A stretch of 64,000 nt of DNA from Ensifer canadensis (GTDB taxonomy: Bacteria > Pseudomonadota > Alphaproteobacteria > Rhizobiales > Rhizobiaceae), in NCBI RefSeq assembly GCF_017488845.2, contig NZ_CP083371.1, positions 1,302,001 to 1,366,000 of the forward strand. Direction: 5' to 3'. Below the pieces are notes generated by a model. That model was not told where the DNA came from, searched no databases, and was given only the letters and a program-made list of their open reading frames with translations. Every line of letters begins with the position of its first letter. The first letter of the stretch is position 1. The position numbers and the translations under genes are program-made. This document shows, in pieces, positions 42,698 through 51,375 of the stretch.

Positions 42698-43075
42698 ATG
42701 GCCGATATCATCAAGAGACTGCCGTCACTGCCATCCGAGCGTGCGCTCAAGGTGATCTCCGGGCGATGGAAGGCAGTGATCCTCTATCACCTGTTCGACG
42801 GTCCGAGGCGCCTTTCGGAGTTGCGACGGCTTGTGCCGGCCGTCAGCCAGAAAGTCCTGATCCAGCAGCTTCGCGAAATGGAGGAACATGGCCTCGTTCA
42901 TCGCGAGATCTTTCGCGAAGTGCCGCCAAGGGTGGAATATTCGGCAACGGCGCTTGGCCACAGCCTCGAGCCGGTCCTGCTTGCCCTGTGCGAATGGGGC
43001 CAGCGTCACGCCGAAGAACTGGGTGAATTCGACCAGGTCGGCGATTGCATCATCCGGCCGCGCCAAAGCGCCTGA
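42698..43075 (+). CDS. HxlR-family regulator
   Basis: A 125-residue winged-helix regulator: LPSERALKVISGRWKAVILY, HLFDGPRRLSELRRLVPAVS, QKVLIQQLREMEEHGLVHRE and VEYSATALGHSLEPVLLALC. The single Cys near LALCEWG is in the position used by some HxlR members (QorR, YodB) for quinone sensing. It is divergent from a quinone oxidoreductase across about 100 bp, so it probably represses that gene. Start ATG 42698 follows a short leader; a TTG at 42671 is also in frame. Confidence 0.85.
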   Translation: MADIIKRLPSLPSERALKVISGRWKAVILYHLFDGPRRLSELRRLVPAVSQKVLIQQLREMEEHGLVHREIFREVPPRVEYSATALGHSLEPVLLALCEWGQRHAEELGEFDQVGDCIIRPRQSA

Positions 43076-43078
43076 GCG

Positions 43079-43948
43079 TCAGGCGCCGACGCGCTTGCCT
43101 GGCTTGACCGAGGAGACAGCCGGCGCTTCCCAATGATGATTGAGAGCGGCGGTCATGATCTCGGCTGCGGCCAGGGCCGCTATGACCGCCGGCCTCTTGT
43201 CCTTCACCGCCGTGCCGCCGATCGGGCAGATAAGGCGGTCGAAAAGATCGGGCCGGCCGATTTCCCGTGACAGCCAGTTCTTGAAGGTCGAACGCTTGGT
43301 CTTCGAGCCGATCATGCCGACATAGGAAGCGTCGTCACGCCTGAGCGCCTCGGCTGCAATCAGGAAGTCGAGCGCGTGGTCATGGGTGAGGATCACGAAG
43401 GCGCTGCCGCGCGGCGCATCGCGGACCACCGCCTCGGGCATCGCCGTCAGGCAGGTCTCGATACCGTGGATATCGGCGGCCGAAAGCTCGTCCTCGCGGG
43501 TGTCGACGAGGATAGTGCGCACCGGCACGAGCGATAGCGCCATCGCCAGCGCATCACCGACATGCCCGGCGCCGAAGACGTAGACATGGGGGCGGCTGGC
43601 AATCTCCAGATCGCTGCGTTCAATCAACATGGCGGCTTTCTCCCGATCGATGCGCGTGAAGGCGAGCGCGACGCGCCCGCCGCAACACTGGCCGATCTCG
43701 GGACCAAGCGGGACCGTCATCGTGTCGGCGCTATCGCCGCGCTTCAGCGCGCGCCGACCGTGGTCGATCGCCATATATTCGAGCTGGCCGCCGCCGATGG
43801 TGCCGAAGAGGCCGTCCGGCGCCACCAGCATCCAGGCGTCGGTGTCGCGCGGCGTCGAGCCTGCGGCACCCGTCACCTCGACCAGAACGCAGTCCGGTTC
43901 GCGACGCAGGAAGTCCCTGATATCCTCTCGGCTCGCAACCATCGCCAT
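43079..43948 (-). CDS. xdhC: Xanthine dehydrogenase accessory protein XdhC
   Basis: A 289-residue XdhC: MAMVASREDIRDFLRREPDC at the start, LVEVTGAAGSTPRDTDAWML, GLFGTIGGGQLEYMAID, HVYVFGAGHVGDALAMALSL (nucleotide-binding GAGHVG) and DASYVGMIGSKTKRSTFKNW. XdhC binds the molybdenum cofactor and inserts its terminal sulphur before loading onto XdhB. The start ATG overlaps the xdhB stop by 1 bp (TGATG). An upstream open frame to 44275 is an extension over xdhB without family pattern. Confidence 0.92.
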   Translation of the reverse strand: MAMVASREDIRDFLRREPDCVLVEVTGAAGSTPRDTDAWMLVAPDGLFGTIGGGQLEYMAIDHGRRALKRGDSADTMTVPLGPEIGQCCGGRVALAFTRIDREKAAMLIERSDLEIASRPHVYVFGAGHVGDALAMALSLVPVRTILVDTREDELSAADIHGIETCLTAMPEAVVRDAPRGSAFVILTHDHALDFLIAAEALRRDDASYVGMIGSKTKRSTFKNWLSREIGRPDLFDRLICPIGGTAVKDKRPAVIAALAAAEIMTAALNHHWEAPAVSSVKPGKRVGA

Positions 43949-46299
43949 CAACCCTGTGCTACAGCCCCTTGCCTTGCGGCGGCTCGCAGCTGCTCGATCG
44001 CCATCAGCACCCGTTCCGGCGTCGCCGGCGCATCGATGCGCGGGGGAATACGATACTCCGCAACGCTCGCCGCTGCCATCGACAACGCCTCCAGAACCGA
44101 AATGCCCAACATGAACGGCGGTTCCCCGACGGCCTTTGACCGCCGGATCGTTTCCTCCCGGTTGACCGACCATTCCGCCAGGCGAACGTTGAACACGCGC
44201 GGTCGATCGGAGGCAAGCGGGATCTTGTAGGTCGACGGCGCATGCGTGCGCAGCCGACCCTTGGCGTCCCACCACAGTTCCTCTGTCGTGAGCCAGCCCA
44301 TGCCCTGAACAAACGCGCCTTCGACCTGACCCAGGTCCAGTGCCGGGTTCAGCGATCGGCCGACATCGTGAAGGATGTCGGTGCGATCGACCTGATATTC
44401 GCCGGTCAGCGTATCGACGCTGACTTCGGAGCAGGACGCGCCATAGGCATAATAGAAGAACGGACGGCCGCGGCCTTCCGAGCGGTTCCAGTGGATCTTC
44501 GGCGTCTTGTAGAAACCGGCGGCGGACAGCTGGATACGGGCGCCATAGGCAAGCTTGATGAACTCGCCAAAGGGCAAGCGTTCCGCGCCGATCCGCACTG
44601 TGTTCGGCTCGAAGGCGACATCGGCCTCGGCAACATTCCAGCGTTCGGCGGCAAAGCGCACCAGCCGCGCCTTGATCTGCTGCGCCGCATTGGCGGCCGC
44701 CATGCCGTTGAGATCCGAACCGGAGGACGCTGCTGTCGCCGACGTATTCGGCACCTTGCCCGTCGTCGTCGCCGTCACCTTGATCCGATCGAGATCGACC
44801 TGGAACTCGTCGGCCACCACCTGGGCAACCTTGGTGTAAAGCCCCTGCCCCATCTCGGTACCACCATGGTTGAGGTGGATCGACCCGTCGGTATAGACGT
44901 GCACCAGGGCGCCTGCCTGATTGTACTCGGTCTTGGTGAAGGAGATGCCGAACTTGACCGGGGTGAGCGCGATGCCGCGCTTGATGATGTGGTTTTCGCG
45001 GTTGAAGGCGATCACGGCCTCTCGACGCGCAGCGTAATCGGCCGACGTTTCGAGCTCCTCGATGATGCGCCCGATGATGTTGTCTTCGACCGTCTGGTGA
45101 TATGGCGTGAGGTTGCGGCCCTCGCCGCCATAGAAGTTGAGCTTGCGGATCTCGAGCGGATCCTTGCCGACAGCATAGGCGACATCCTCGATCATGCGCT
45201 CGCCGCCGACCATGCCCTGCGGGCCGCCGAAGCCACGAAACGCAGTGTTCGAGACGGTGTTGGTCTTCAACGGCTTCGAACGAAGACGGACGTTCGGATA
45301 GAAGTAGCAGTTGTCGGCATGAAAGAGCGCGCGATCGGTCACGGGTCCAGAGAGATCGGCGGAAAAGCCGCAGCGCGCCGCAAACACCGCATCGACCGCC
45401 TCGATCCGGCCCTCGTCATCGAAGCCGACCTTGTAGTCGACGTGGAAGTCGTGACGCTTGCCGGTTGCCGACATGTCGTCGTCGCGGTCAGGTCTGACCT
45501 TGACGGCGCAACGGTATTTCTTTGCGGCCAGGGCCGCCACGGCGGCGAAGATGTTGGCCTGCGTTTCCTTGCCGCCGAAGCCGCCACCCATGCGGCGCAC
45601 ATTGACAGTCACGGCGTTGGACGGCACGCCAAGCACGGTTGCCACCATGTGCTGGGTTTCGCTCGGATGCTGGGTCGACGAATAAACCAGGACCTCATCG
45701 TCCTCGCCGGGAATGGCAAAGGAAATCTGGCTTTCGAGATAGAAGTGGTCCTGACCGCCGATGCGCATCTCGCCTTCGACGATGTTCTTCGCCTTGGCAA
45801 AACCGGCTTCGATGTCGCCACGCTCCAGCTTCAGCGGATCGATGACCAGAGGATAGTTCGCGGCAGCAGCCTCAAGCACGTCGGTCACATGCGGCAGATC
45901 GCGGTATTCGACCTCGACCTTGACGGCTGCACGCCTCGCGGCTTCACGCGACGTGGCGATGACGGCGAACATCGGCTGGCCGTAGAACTCGACCTTGCCG
46001 GTTGCAAACACCGGATCGTCGTGCTTGTGGGCGGGGCTGATGTCGTTTTCACCCGGGATGTCGTCAGCTGTGAGGATACCGATGACGCCCTCGCTGGCGC
46101 TGACCGCGTCGAAATCGATCGACAGGATATCGGCATGGGCGCGCTGGGACAGACCGAGATAGCCGTGCAATGTGCCGGCTGGTTCCGGAATATCGTCGAT
46201 ATACTCGGCCGTTCCCGACACATGTTTGTGGCCGGACTCGTGCCGTTCGTTTTCGTGGACGCCACCGCGGATGCGGTCGATGGGCTGCATCACATTCAT
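43948..46299 (-). CDS. xdhB: Xanthine dehydrogenase molybdopterin-binding subunit
   Basis: This 783-residue large subunit starts MNVMQPIDRIRGGVHENERH after AGGAGGTGAG. Characteristic segments are RMGGGFGGKETQANIFAAVA (Moco site), KVRPDRDDDMSATGKRHDFH, AFRGFGGPQGMVGGERMIED, GTEMGQGLYTKVAQVVADEF and RSKAVGEPPFMLGISVLEAL. The E of GEPP is the catalytic glutamate. It oxidises hypoxanthine and xanthine to urate. It is between xdhA (12 bp upstream) and xdhC (overlap). Confidence 0.95.
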   Translation of the reverse strand: MNVMQPIDRIRGGVHENERHESGHKHVSGTAEYIDDIPEPAGTLHGYLGLSQRAHADILSIDFDAVSASEGVIGILTADDIPGENDISPAHKHDDPVFATGKVEFYGQPMFAVIATSREAARRAAVKVEVEYRDLPHVTDVLEAAAANYPLVIDPLKLERGDIEAGFAKAKNIVEGEMRIGGQDHFYLESQISFAIPGEDDEVLVYSSTQHPSETQHMVATVLGVPSNAVTVNVRRMGGGFGGKETQANIFAAVAALAAKKYRCAVKVRPDRDDDMSATGKRHDFHVDYKVGFDDEGRIEAVDAVFAARCGFSADLSGPVTDRALFHADNCYFYPNVRLRSKPLKTNTVSNTAFRGFGGPQGMVGGERMIEDVAYAVGKDPLEIRKLNFYGGEGRNLTPYHQTVEDNIIGRIIEELETSADYAARREAVIAFNRENHIIKRGIALTPVKFGISFTKTEYNQAGALVHVYTDGSIHLNHGGTEMGQGLYTKVAQVVADEFQVDLDRIKVTATTTGKVPNTSATAASSGSDLNGMAAANAAQQIKARLVRFAAERWNVAEADVAFEPNTVRIGAERLPFGEFIKLAYGARIQLSAAGFYKTPKIHWNRSEGRGRPFFYYAYGASCSEVSVDTLTGEYQVDRTDILHDVGRSLNPALDLGQVEGAFVQGMGWLTTEELWWDAKGRLRTHAPSTYKIPLASDRPRVFNVRLAEWSVNREETIRRSKAVGEPPFMLGISVLEALSMAAASVAEYRIPPRIDAPATPERVLMAIEQLRAAARQGAVAQG

Positions 46300-46311
46300 G
46301 GGTCTCACCTC

Positions 46312-47793
46312 CTAGACGGCAACAGCAATGTTGCGGTCGATCCGGATGTTTCCGGTCGCCTGCGTTTCAAGATAGAAGCGGCGCAACAGGTTCTTGGCCA
46401 CCAGTTGGCGATACTCCGCCGAGGCGCGCCAGTCGGTAAGCGGCGTGAAGTCCTGATCGAAGGCGGAGATCGCCTGCTCGACCGTTGGCTCCTGCCAGGC
46501 CTTGCCCTTCAGCGCCGCCTCGACATGAACAGCCCGCTTCGGTGTTCCGGCCATGCCGCCAAAGGCGATCACCGCGTCAGCGACTTCACCGGCACCGTCG
46601 AATGTCAGGCGGAATGCGCCGCAGACGGCGGTGATGTCTTCATCCAGACGCTTGGTGATCTTGTAGACGGCAAAGCTGGTGTCAGCTTCGAGGAAAGGAA
46701 TGTGAACCGCTTCGACGAATTCACCGGGCTCGCGATCCTGCTTGCCGTAGGCAATGAAGAAATCTTCGAGCGCCACGGTACGGCGGCGAGCGCCCTTGCG
46801 CAGCGTCACCGACGCGCCGAGCGCAATCAATGCCGGCGGCGTGTCGCCGATCGGCGATCCGTTGGCGATGTTGCCACCGACCGTACCCATGTTGCGGACC
46901 TGCTGTCCGCCGATCCGGTCCCAAAGCTCGCGCAATTGCGGGAAATGTTCGGTAATGACGGGATAGGCTTCGGCATAGCTGACACCAGCGCCAAGCGTCA
47001 CACCCTTGTCGTCGACGGTGATGCGACGAAGTTCTTCCAGGTGCGTGAGATGCACGACCGGCGCGATATCGCGCATGAACTTGGTGACCCAGAGGCCGAC
47101 GTCGGTCGAGCCGGCAACGATCGTCGCTTTCGGATTGGCTTCGAGCACATCGGCAAAATCATCGACGGAAGCCGGCAGCATGAACAGTTCCGCTCCCTCG
47201 CCGATCACCACGCGGCGGCCATCCTGAAGGGCTGCGAGTTCGCCGGCGATACGATCGCGTTCGGCAAACAATGGATCCTTCCCCAGATCGCCGATGGTCG
47301 AAATCGCCTCGGCCGCGCGAATGATCGCGGCATAGCCAGTACAGCGACACAGGTTGCCCTGCAGCGCCTTCTCGATTTCGGTGACCGACGGCTTGGCGTT
47401 TTCCATCCAAAGCCCGTAGAGCGACATCACGAAGCCAGGCGTGCAGAAGCCGCATTGCGACGCGTGCGTCTGGACCATCGCCTGCTGGACGGGATGGAGT
47501 GGACCACCCGGTGTTGCCAGCGAATCCACCGTCACCACGTGACAGCCGTCGAGCGAACCGACAAAGCGGATACAGGCATTGACGGATTCATACTTGAGCT
47601 GCCCGCCGAGCAGGCGGCCGACCAGCACCGTGCAGGCGCCGCAGTCTCCCTCGGCACAGCCTTCCTTGGTTCCGCGCAGGTTGCGATCGATGCGCAGGAA
47701 ATCGAGCAATGTCTGCACCGCAGAAACGTCGGAAAGCTCGACAAGGCGGTGGTTCAGGAGAAAACGGATCGTGTTGCGTATCTGAATGGTCAT
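46312..47793 (-). CDS. xdhA: Xanthine dehydrogenase small subunit (FeS and FAD)
   Basis: A 493-residue subunit. The 2Fe-2S plant-type cluster motif is GCAEGDCGACTVLVGRL, and the second cluster is QCGFCTPGFVMSLYG with LQGNLCRCTGYAAIIRAAEA. The FAD-binding domain includes KATIVAGSTDVGLWVTKFMR, RNMGTVGGNIANGSPIGDTP and ITKRLDEDITAVCGAFRLT. It transfers electrons from the molybdenum site in XdhB to NAD+. It lies 6 bp after the uraH stop, so uraH-xdhA-xdhB-xdhC is one operon. Confidence 0.95.
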   Translation of the reverse strand: MTIQIRNTIRFLLNHRLVELSDVSAVQTLLDFLRIDRNLRGTKEGCAEGDCGACTVLVGRLLGGQLKYESVNACIRFVGSLDGCHVVTVDSLATPGGPLHPVQQAMVQTHASQCGFCTPGFVMSLYGLWMENAKPSVTEIEKALQGNLCRCTGYAAIIRAAEAISTIGDLGKDPLFAERDRIAGELAALQDGRRVVIGEGAELFMLPASVDDFADVLEANPKATIVAGSTDVGLWVTKFMRDIAPVVHLTHLEELRRITVDDKGVTLGAGVSYAEAYPVITEHFPQLRELWDRIGGQQVRNMGTVGGNIANGSPIGDTPPALIALGASVTLRKGARRRTVALEDFFIAYGKQDREPGEFVEAVHIPFLEADTSFAVYKITKRLDEDITAVCGAFRLTFDGAGEVADAVIAFGGMAGTPKRAVHVEAALKGKAWQEPTVEQAISAFDQDFTPLTDWRASAEYRQLVAKNLLRRFYLETQATGNIRIDRNIAVAV

Positions 47794-47799
47794 TGCTGA

Positions 47800-48171
47800 T
47801 CAGCTCCCGCGATAGGTCGAATAGCCGTAGGGCGACAAGAGCAGCGGCACATGATAGTGCGCCGCCTGATCGTCGATACCGAAACGGATCGGGATGACAT
47901 CGAGAAACGGGTTGGCGCCGCGCGCAGCTTCGGACCCAAGATAGTCGCCGGCGTGGAAATGCAGCTCGTAGGTGCCGGCCTGCATCAGCGATCCGCTCAA
48001 CAGCGGCTGATCGCAGCGTCCGTCATCATTCGTCCTGACCGAGCGCAGATGCGTCTGGCGCTCGCCCTCGATGCGATACAACTCGATGCGCAGGTCCTTG
48101 GCCGGTTTGCCACTGGCCGTATCGAGTACATGGGTCGTCAGACGGCCGTCGTTTCCACCATGAGATTGCAT
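47800..48171 (-). CDS. uraH: 5-Hydroxyisourate hydrolase
   Basis: A 123-residue transthyretin-like protein: [20 protein letters not shown] near the start, [14 protein letters not shown], and the C-terminal [18 protein letters not shown], the family signature. His residues of the start (THVLD) and the HVPLLLSP segment form the active site of the tetramer. It hydrolyses 5-hydroxyisourate, made by PuuD, to OHCU. The start at 48171 follows GGGAGGAG; the frame is open to 48231. It leads the uraH-xdhABC operon and its leader has the ACTTTCAAA motif. Confidence 0.93.
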   Translation of the reverse strand: MQSHGGNDGRLTTHVLDTASGKPAKDLRIELYRIEGERQTHLRSVRTNDDGRCDQPLLSGSLMQAGTYELHFHAGDYLGSEAARGANPFLDVIPIRFGIDDQAAHYHVPLLLSPYGYSTYRGS

Positions 48172-48255
48172 GCGTCTTGCTCCTCCCGAAGTCATCTTTC
48201 CATTTCGCAGTATCCCGGTGAGCCAGTGCATTGAGAAGCGGGCGGATCATTCGAG

Positions 48256-48270
48256 ACTTTCAAAATTTTT
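48256..48270. promoter_or_regulatory. Shared purine-locus motif, copy B
   Basis: ACTTTCAAAATTTTT between the divergent uraH-xdh and puuE units, matching copies at 40596 and 55665. It lies 84 bp from the uraH start and 71 bp from the puuE start. Confidence 0.55.
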
Positions 48271-48341
48271 GGGGGGAATGACGGCGGAAAAATCCCGTTA
48301 GGAATCGAGGTGCAGAGACAAATGTCTGGAGGACTGCTTGC

Positions 48342-49757
48342 ATGAGATACCCCCGCGATCTTCACGGCCATGGCCCGAACCCCACCATCGTCTGGCCCGA
48401 CGAGGCGCGGATTGCCGTGCAATTCGTGATCAATTACGAGGAAGGCGGCGAGAACTGCGTGCTGCATGGCGACGCCGCATCAGAGGCTTTTCTCTCGGAA
48501 ATCGTCGGTGCGCAGGCTTGGCCCGGACAGCGCCACTGGAATATGGAATCGATCTATGAATACGGCGCCCGCGCCGGCTTCTGGCGGCTTCATCGCATGT
48601 TCACGGAAAAGGGCGTGCCCGCGACAGTCTATGGCGTCGCAACAGCGCTGAAGCGTTCCCCGGCGCAGCTGGCCGCGATGCAAGACGCCGGCTGGGAGAT
48701 CGCCTCGCACGGTCTGAAGTGGATCGAGCACAAGGAATTCAGCCCTGAGCGGGAGCGGACAGAGATCACAGAGGCGATCTGGCTGCACACGATCGTCACC
48801 GGCGAACCGCCGCGCGGCTGGTACACCGGTCGCTGTTCGGACAACACGCTCGATCTGGTGACCGAGACTGGCGGCTTCGACTACGTCTCGGACAGTTATG
48901 CCGACGATCTGCCCTACTGGCATGAACATGCGGGCCGCCACCAGCTGGTCATTCCCTACACGCTCGACACCAATGACATGCGCTTTGCAACGGCGCAGGG
49001 CTTCAACAGCGGTGACCAGTTCTTCAGCTATCTCAAAGACAGCTTCGACGTGCTCTATGCGGAAGGTGCGGCCGGCGCACCAAAGATGCTCAGCATCGGC
49101 CTGCACTGCCGCCTTGTCGGCAGGCCGGGTCGCGCCGCAGCGCTTGCGCGTTTCATCGACTACGTGAAGGGCCACGAAAAGGTCTGGTTAGCTCGTCGCG
49201 TCGATATCGCACGGCATTGGGCAAAGACCTATCCCTTCAAGGCCTGGGACGACCGTCCATCGCAGCTTTCCGAGGCTGATTTCGTCGCTCGCTTCGGTGG
49301 CGTTTTCGAACATTCCGATTGGATCGCCAGGCGCGCCTTTGCCAGCGAGCTATCGGCCGCCAACGACACGGCGATCGGGCTTGCTGCAGCGCTCACTGCA
49401 GTCTTCCGCGAGGCGAGGCCGGAAGAGCGTCTTGCCGTGCTCAACGCCCACCCGGATCTCGCCGGCAAGCTGGCGCAGGCAAAGCGGCTGACCGAAAGCT
49501 CGACCAGCGAGCAGGCTTCCGCCGGCCTTGACGCCCTGACCGATGCTGAACGCACGCGTTTCACCGAACTCAACAGCGCCTATGTCGAAAAATTTGGCTT
49601 TCCCTTCATCATCGCGGTCAGAGGCCGCAGCAAGGAGGACATCCTGGCGGCCTTCGAAACCCGGATCGAGAACGATCGCGACAGCGAGCTCGAGACGGCC
49701 TGCCGGCAGGTGGAAAGGATTGCGCTTCTCCGCCTCAAAGACATGCTGCCGAGCTGA
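48342..49757 (+). CDS. puuE: Bifunctional allantoinase (PuuE) fused to OHCU decarboxylase (UraD)
   Basis: A 471-residue fusion. Residues 1-305 are the polysaccharide-deacetylase-like PuuE allantoinase: YPRDLHGHGPNPTIVWPDEA, QFVINYEEGGENCVLHGDAA, IASHGLKWIEHKEFSPERER, RGWYTGRCSDNTLDLVTETG and SIGLHCRLVGRPGRA. Residues 310-471 are the UraD domain, with AVLNAHPDLAGKLAQAKRLT (catalytic His in HPDLA), SSTSEQASAGLDALTDAERT and YVEKFGFPFIIAVRGRSKED. UraD converts OHCU to S-allantoin, which PuuE then opens to allantoate. The start follows TGGAGGA. Allantoicase follows directly, so puuE, alc and allA form one operon. Confidence 0.93.
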   Translation: MRYPRDLHGHGPNPTIVWPDEARIAVQFVINYEEGGENCVLHGDAASEAFLSEIVGAQAWPGQRHWNMESIYEYGARAGFWRLHRMFTEKGVPATVYGVATALKRSPAQLAAMQDAGWEIASHGLKWIEHKEFSPERERTEITEAIWLHTIVTGEPPRGWYTGRCSDNTLDLVTETGGFDYVSDSYADDLPYWHEHAGRHQLVIPYTLDTNDMRFATAQGFNSGDQFFSYLKDSFDVLYAEGAAGAPKMLSIGLHCRLVGRPGRAAALARFIDYVKGHEKVWLARRVDIARHWAKTYPFKAWDDRPSQLSEADFVARFGGVFEHSDWIARRAFASELSAANDTAIGLAAALTAVFREARPEERLAVLNAHPDLAGKLAQAKRLTESSTSEQASAGLDALTDAERTRFTELNSAYVEKFGFPFIIAVRGRSKEDILAAFETRIENDRDSELETACRQVERIALLRLKDMLPS

Positions 49758-49766
49758 GTGCAGGCG

Positions 49767-50789
49767 ATGACGATCGACAGCGTCGGCCTGCCTGACTTCG
49801 CGCGCAAGGCGATCAATCTCGCCTCCGCCGGCCTCGGGGCAAGGCCGGTGTTTGCCACCGACGAGTTCTTCGCCCCGCTCGAACGGCTGTTGCAGGATTG
49901 TCCCGCTGTCTTTCATCCCGGCGTCTACGACGAACACGGCAAATGGATGGATGGCTGGGAAACGCGGCGTCGACGCGGTCCCGGCCACGACCATGCGATC
50001 GTCGCGCTTGCCGCCACCGGCCGGATCGCCGGCTTCGACGTCGATACGACGCATTTTACCGGCAACTACCCCTCCGCCTGCGCAATCGACGCCTGTCTGG
50101 CGCCTGATGGGCCGGATGAAGCAACCGCTTGGACCGAGCTCTTGGGCATGAGCCCGCTTGGTCCAAGCGCCCATCACTACTTCGCAGCCCTTGCAGATGG
50201 GACCTGGAGCCATATCAGGCTGCGGATCTATCCCGACGGTGGCGTTGCCCGGTTGCGGGTCTATGGCACGCCCGCCCTCGACCGGGATCGGATCGGCGAC
50301 GACGTGGTCGATCTCGCATCCTCGCTGCTCGGCGGCCGGATCGTCGTCTTCTCCAACGGCCACTACGGCCATCAACGACTGCTGGCACCCGGGCGGGGGA
50401 TCAACATGGGCGACGGCTGGGAGACGCGACGGCGGCGCGAACCCGGCAACGACTGGATCATCGTCAGGCTGGCCGCACGCACGTCGATCGAACGCATCAT
50501 CGTCGATACCGCCCATTTCAAGGGCAACTATCCCGACGCCTGTTCGGTGCAGGCGGCCGACCACGGCGAGACGGACTGTACGGTCGATGCGGCGCTAACA
50601 GCATCTTCGCTCTATTGGCGGGACGTGCTCCCGCGCCAGAAACTGAGCGCCGACAGCATTCATGAGTACGGCCCTGACCTGATCGAAGAGGTCGGTTGCG
50701 CCACCCATGTTCGTCTCAACATCTACCCCGATGGCGGCGTCAGCCGGCTGCGTGTCTTCGGGCGCATTGCAAGGGCCGGCACCCCGTAA
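49767..50789 (+). CDS. alc: Allantoicase
   Basis: A 340-residue enzyme with two repeats of the allantoicase fold: DGWETRRRRGPGHDHAIVAL with THFTGNYPSACAIDACLAPD, and DGWETRRRREPGNDWIIVRL with AHFKGNYPDACSVQAADHGE. Each repeat ends in HIRLRIYPDGGVARLRVYG or HVRLNIYPDGGVSRLRVFG. It hydrolyses allantoate to ureidoglycolate and urea. The ATG at 49767 gives the family N-terminus (IDSVGLPDFARKAINLASAG); a GTG at 49758, right after the puuE stop, is the alternative. It sits between puuE and allA. Confidence 0.93.
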   Translation: MTIDSVGLPDFARKAINLASAGLGARPVFATDEFFAPLERLLQDCPAVFHPGVYDEHGKWMDGWETRRRRGPGHDHAIVALAATGRIAGFDVDTTHFTGNYPSACAIDACLAPDGPDEATAWTELLGMSPLGPSAHHYFAALADGTWSHIRLRIYPDGGVARLRVYGTPALDRDRIGDDVVDLASSLLGGRIVVFSNGHYGHQRLLAPGRGINMGDGWETRRRREPGNDWIIVRLAARTSIERIIVDTAHFKGNYPDACSVQAADHGETDCTVDAALTASSLYWRDVLPRQKLSADSIHEYGPDLIEEVGCATHVRLNIYPDGGVSRLRVFGRIARAGTP

Positions 50790-50818
50790 ACGACCAACAG
50801 AGGACGGAGGAGCGTCAC

Positions 50819-51304
50819 ATGAAGGAGATCGAGATAAAGCCGCTGACACGCGAGGCATTCGCGCCATTCGGCGACGTGATCGAGACTGAAAACGCCCACA
50901 GCTTTCCCATCAACGGTGGAAAATGCACCCGCTACCATGATCTCGCCAAGATCGAAACCGCCGGCGAAAAGGCCCGGCCGATGATCAGCCTCGTGCGCGG
51001 CGAGCCCTATCCGCTGCCGTTGAAGCTGACCATGGTCGAACGGCATCCGCTCGGCAGTCAGGCCTTCATTCCCCTGACCGACAATCCGTTCCTGGTTGTC
51101 GTTTCGGAGGAGACGGCTGAAGGTCCGAGCGAACCGATCGCCTTCCGGACCGCGCCCGGCCAAGGCGTCAATATCGCCCGCAATGTCTGGCACGGCATCC
51201 TGACGCCGTTGGAAGACGTCTCGGACTTTGCCGTGGTCGACCGCGGCGGCGAAGGCGTCAATCTCGAGGAGCATTTCTTCGAGCAACCATTCCTGCTGCG
51301 CTGA
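50819..51304 (+). CDS. allA: Ureidoglycolate lyase
   Basis: This 161-residue protein of the AllA fold starts MKEIEIKPLTREAFAPFGDV after GGACGGAGGAG. It has FPINGGKCTRYHDLAKIE, MVERHPLGSQAFIPLTDNPF (family signature HPLGSQAF), GVNIARNVWHGILTPLEDVS and DFAVVDRGGEG. It splits ureidoglycolate into glyoxylate and urea, ending the allantoin route; glyoxylate then enters the gcl operon. Length matches the family (about 160). It is the last gene of puuE-alc-allA. Confidence 0.93.
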   Translation: MKEIEIKPLTREAFAPFGDVIETENAHSFPINGGKCTRYHDLAKIETAGEKARPMISLVRGEPYPLPLKLTMVERHPLGSQAFIPLTDNPFLVVVSEETAEGPSEPIAFRTAPGQGVNIARNVWHGILTPLEDVSDFAVVDRGGEGVNLEEHFFEQPFLLR

Positions 51305-51375
51305 CGGCGGGTTTGACACCAGAGGACGGACCCGCTCTACCGGAGTGGGTCCCGTCATCCTTTCGTTCACGAGCC

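Noticed and set aside
44242..47799. A 1185-codon open frame on the plus strand across xdhA and xdhB
   Set aside because: It is antisense to two certain genes and has the Arg/His/Gly-rich content of a high-GC shadow; the xdh frames carry all the catalytic motifs.
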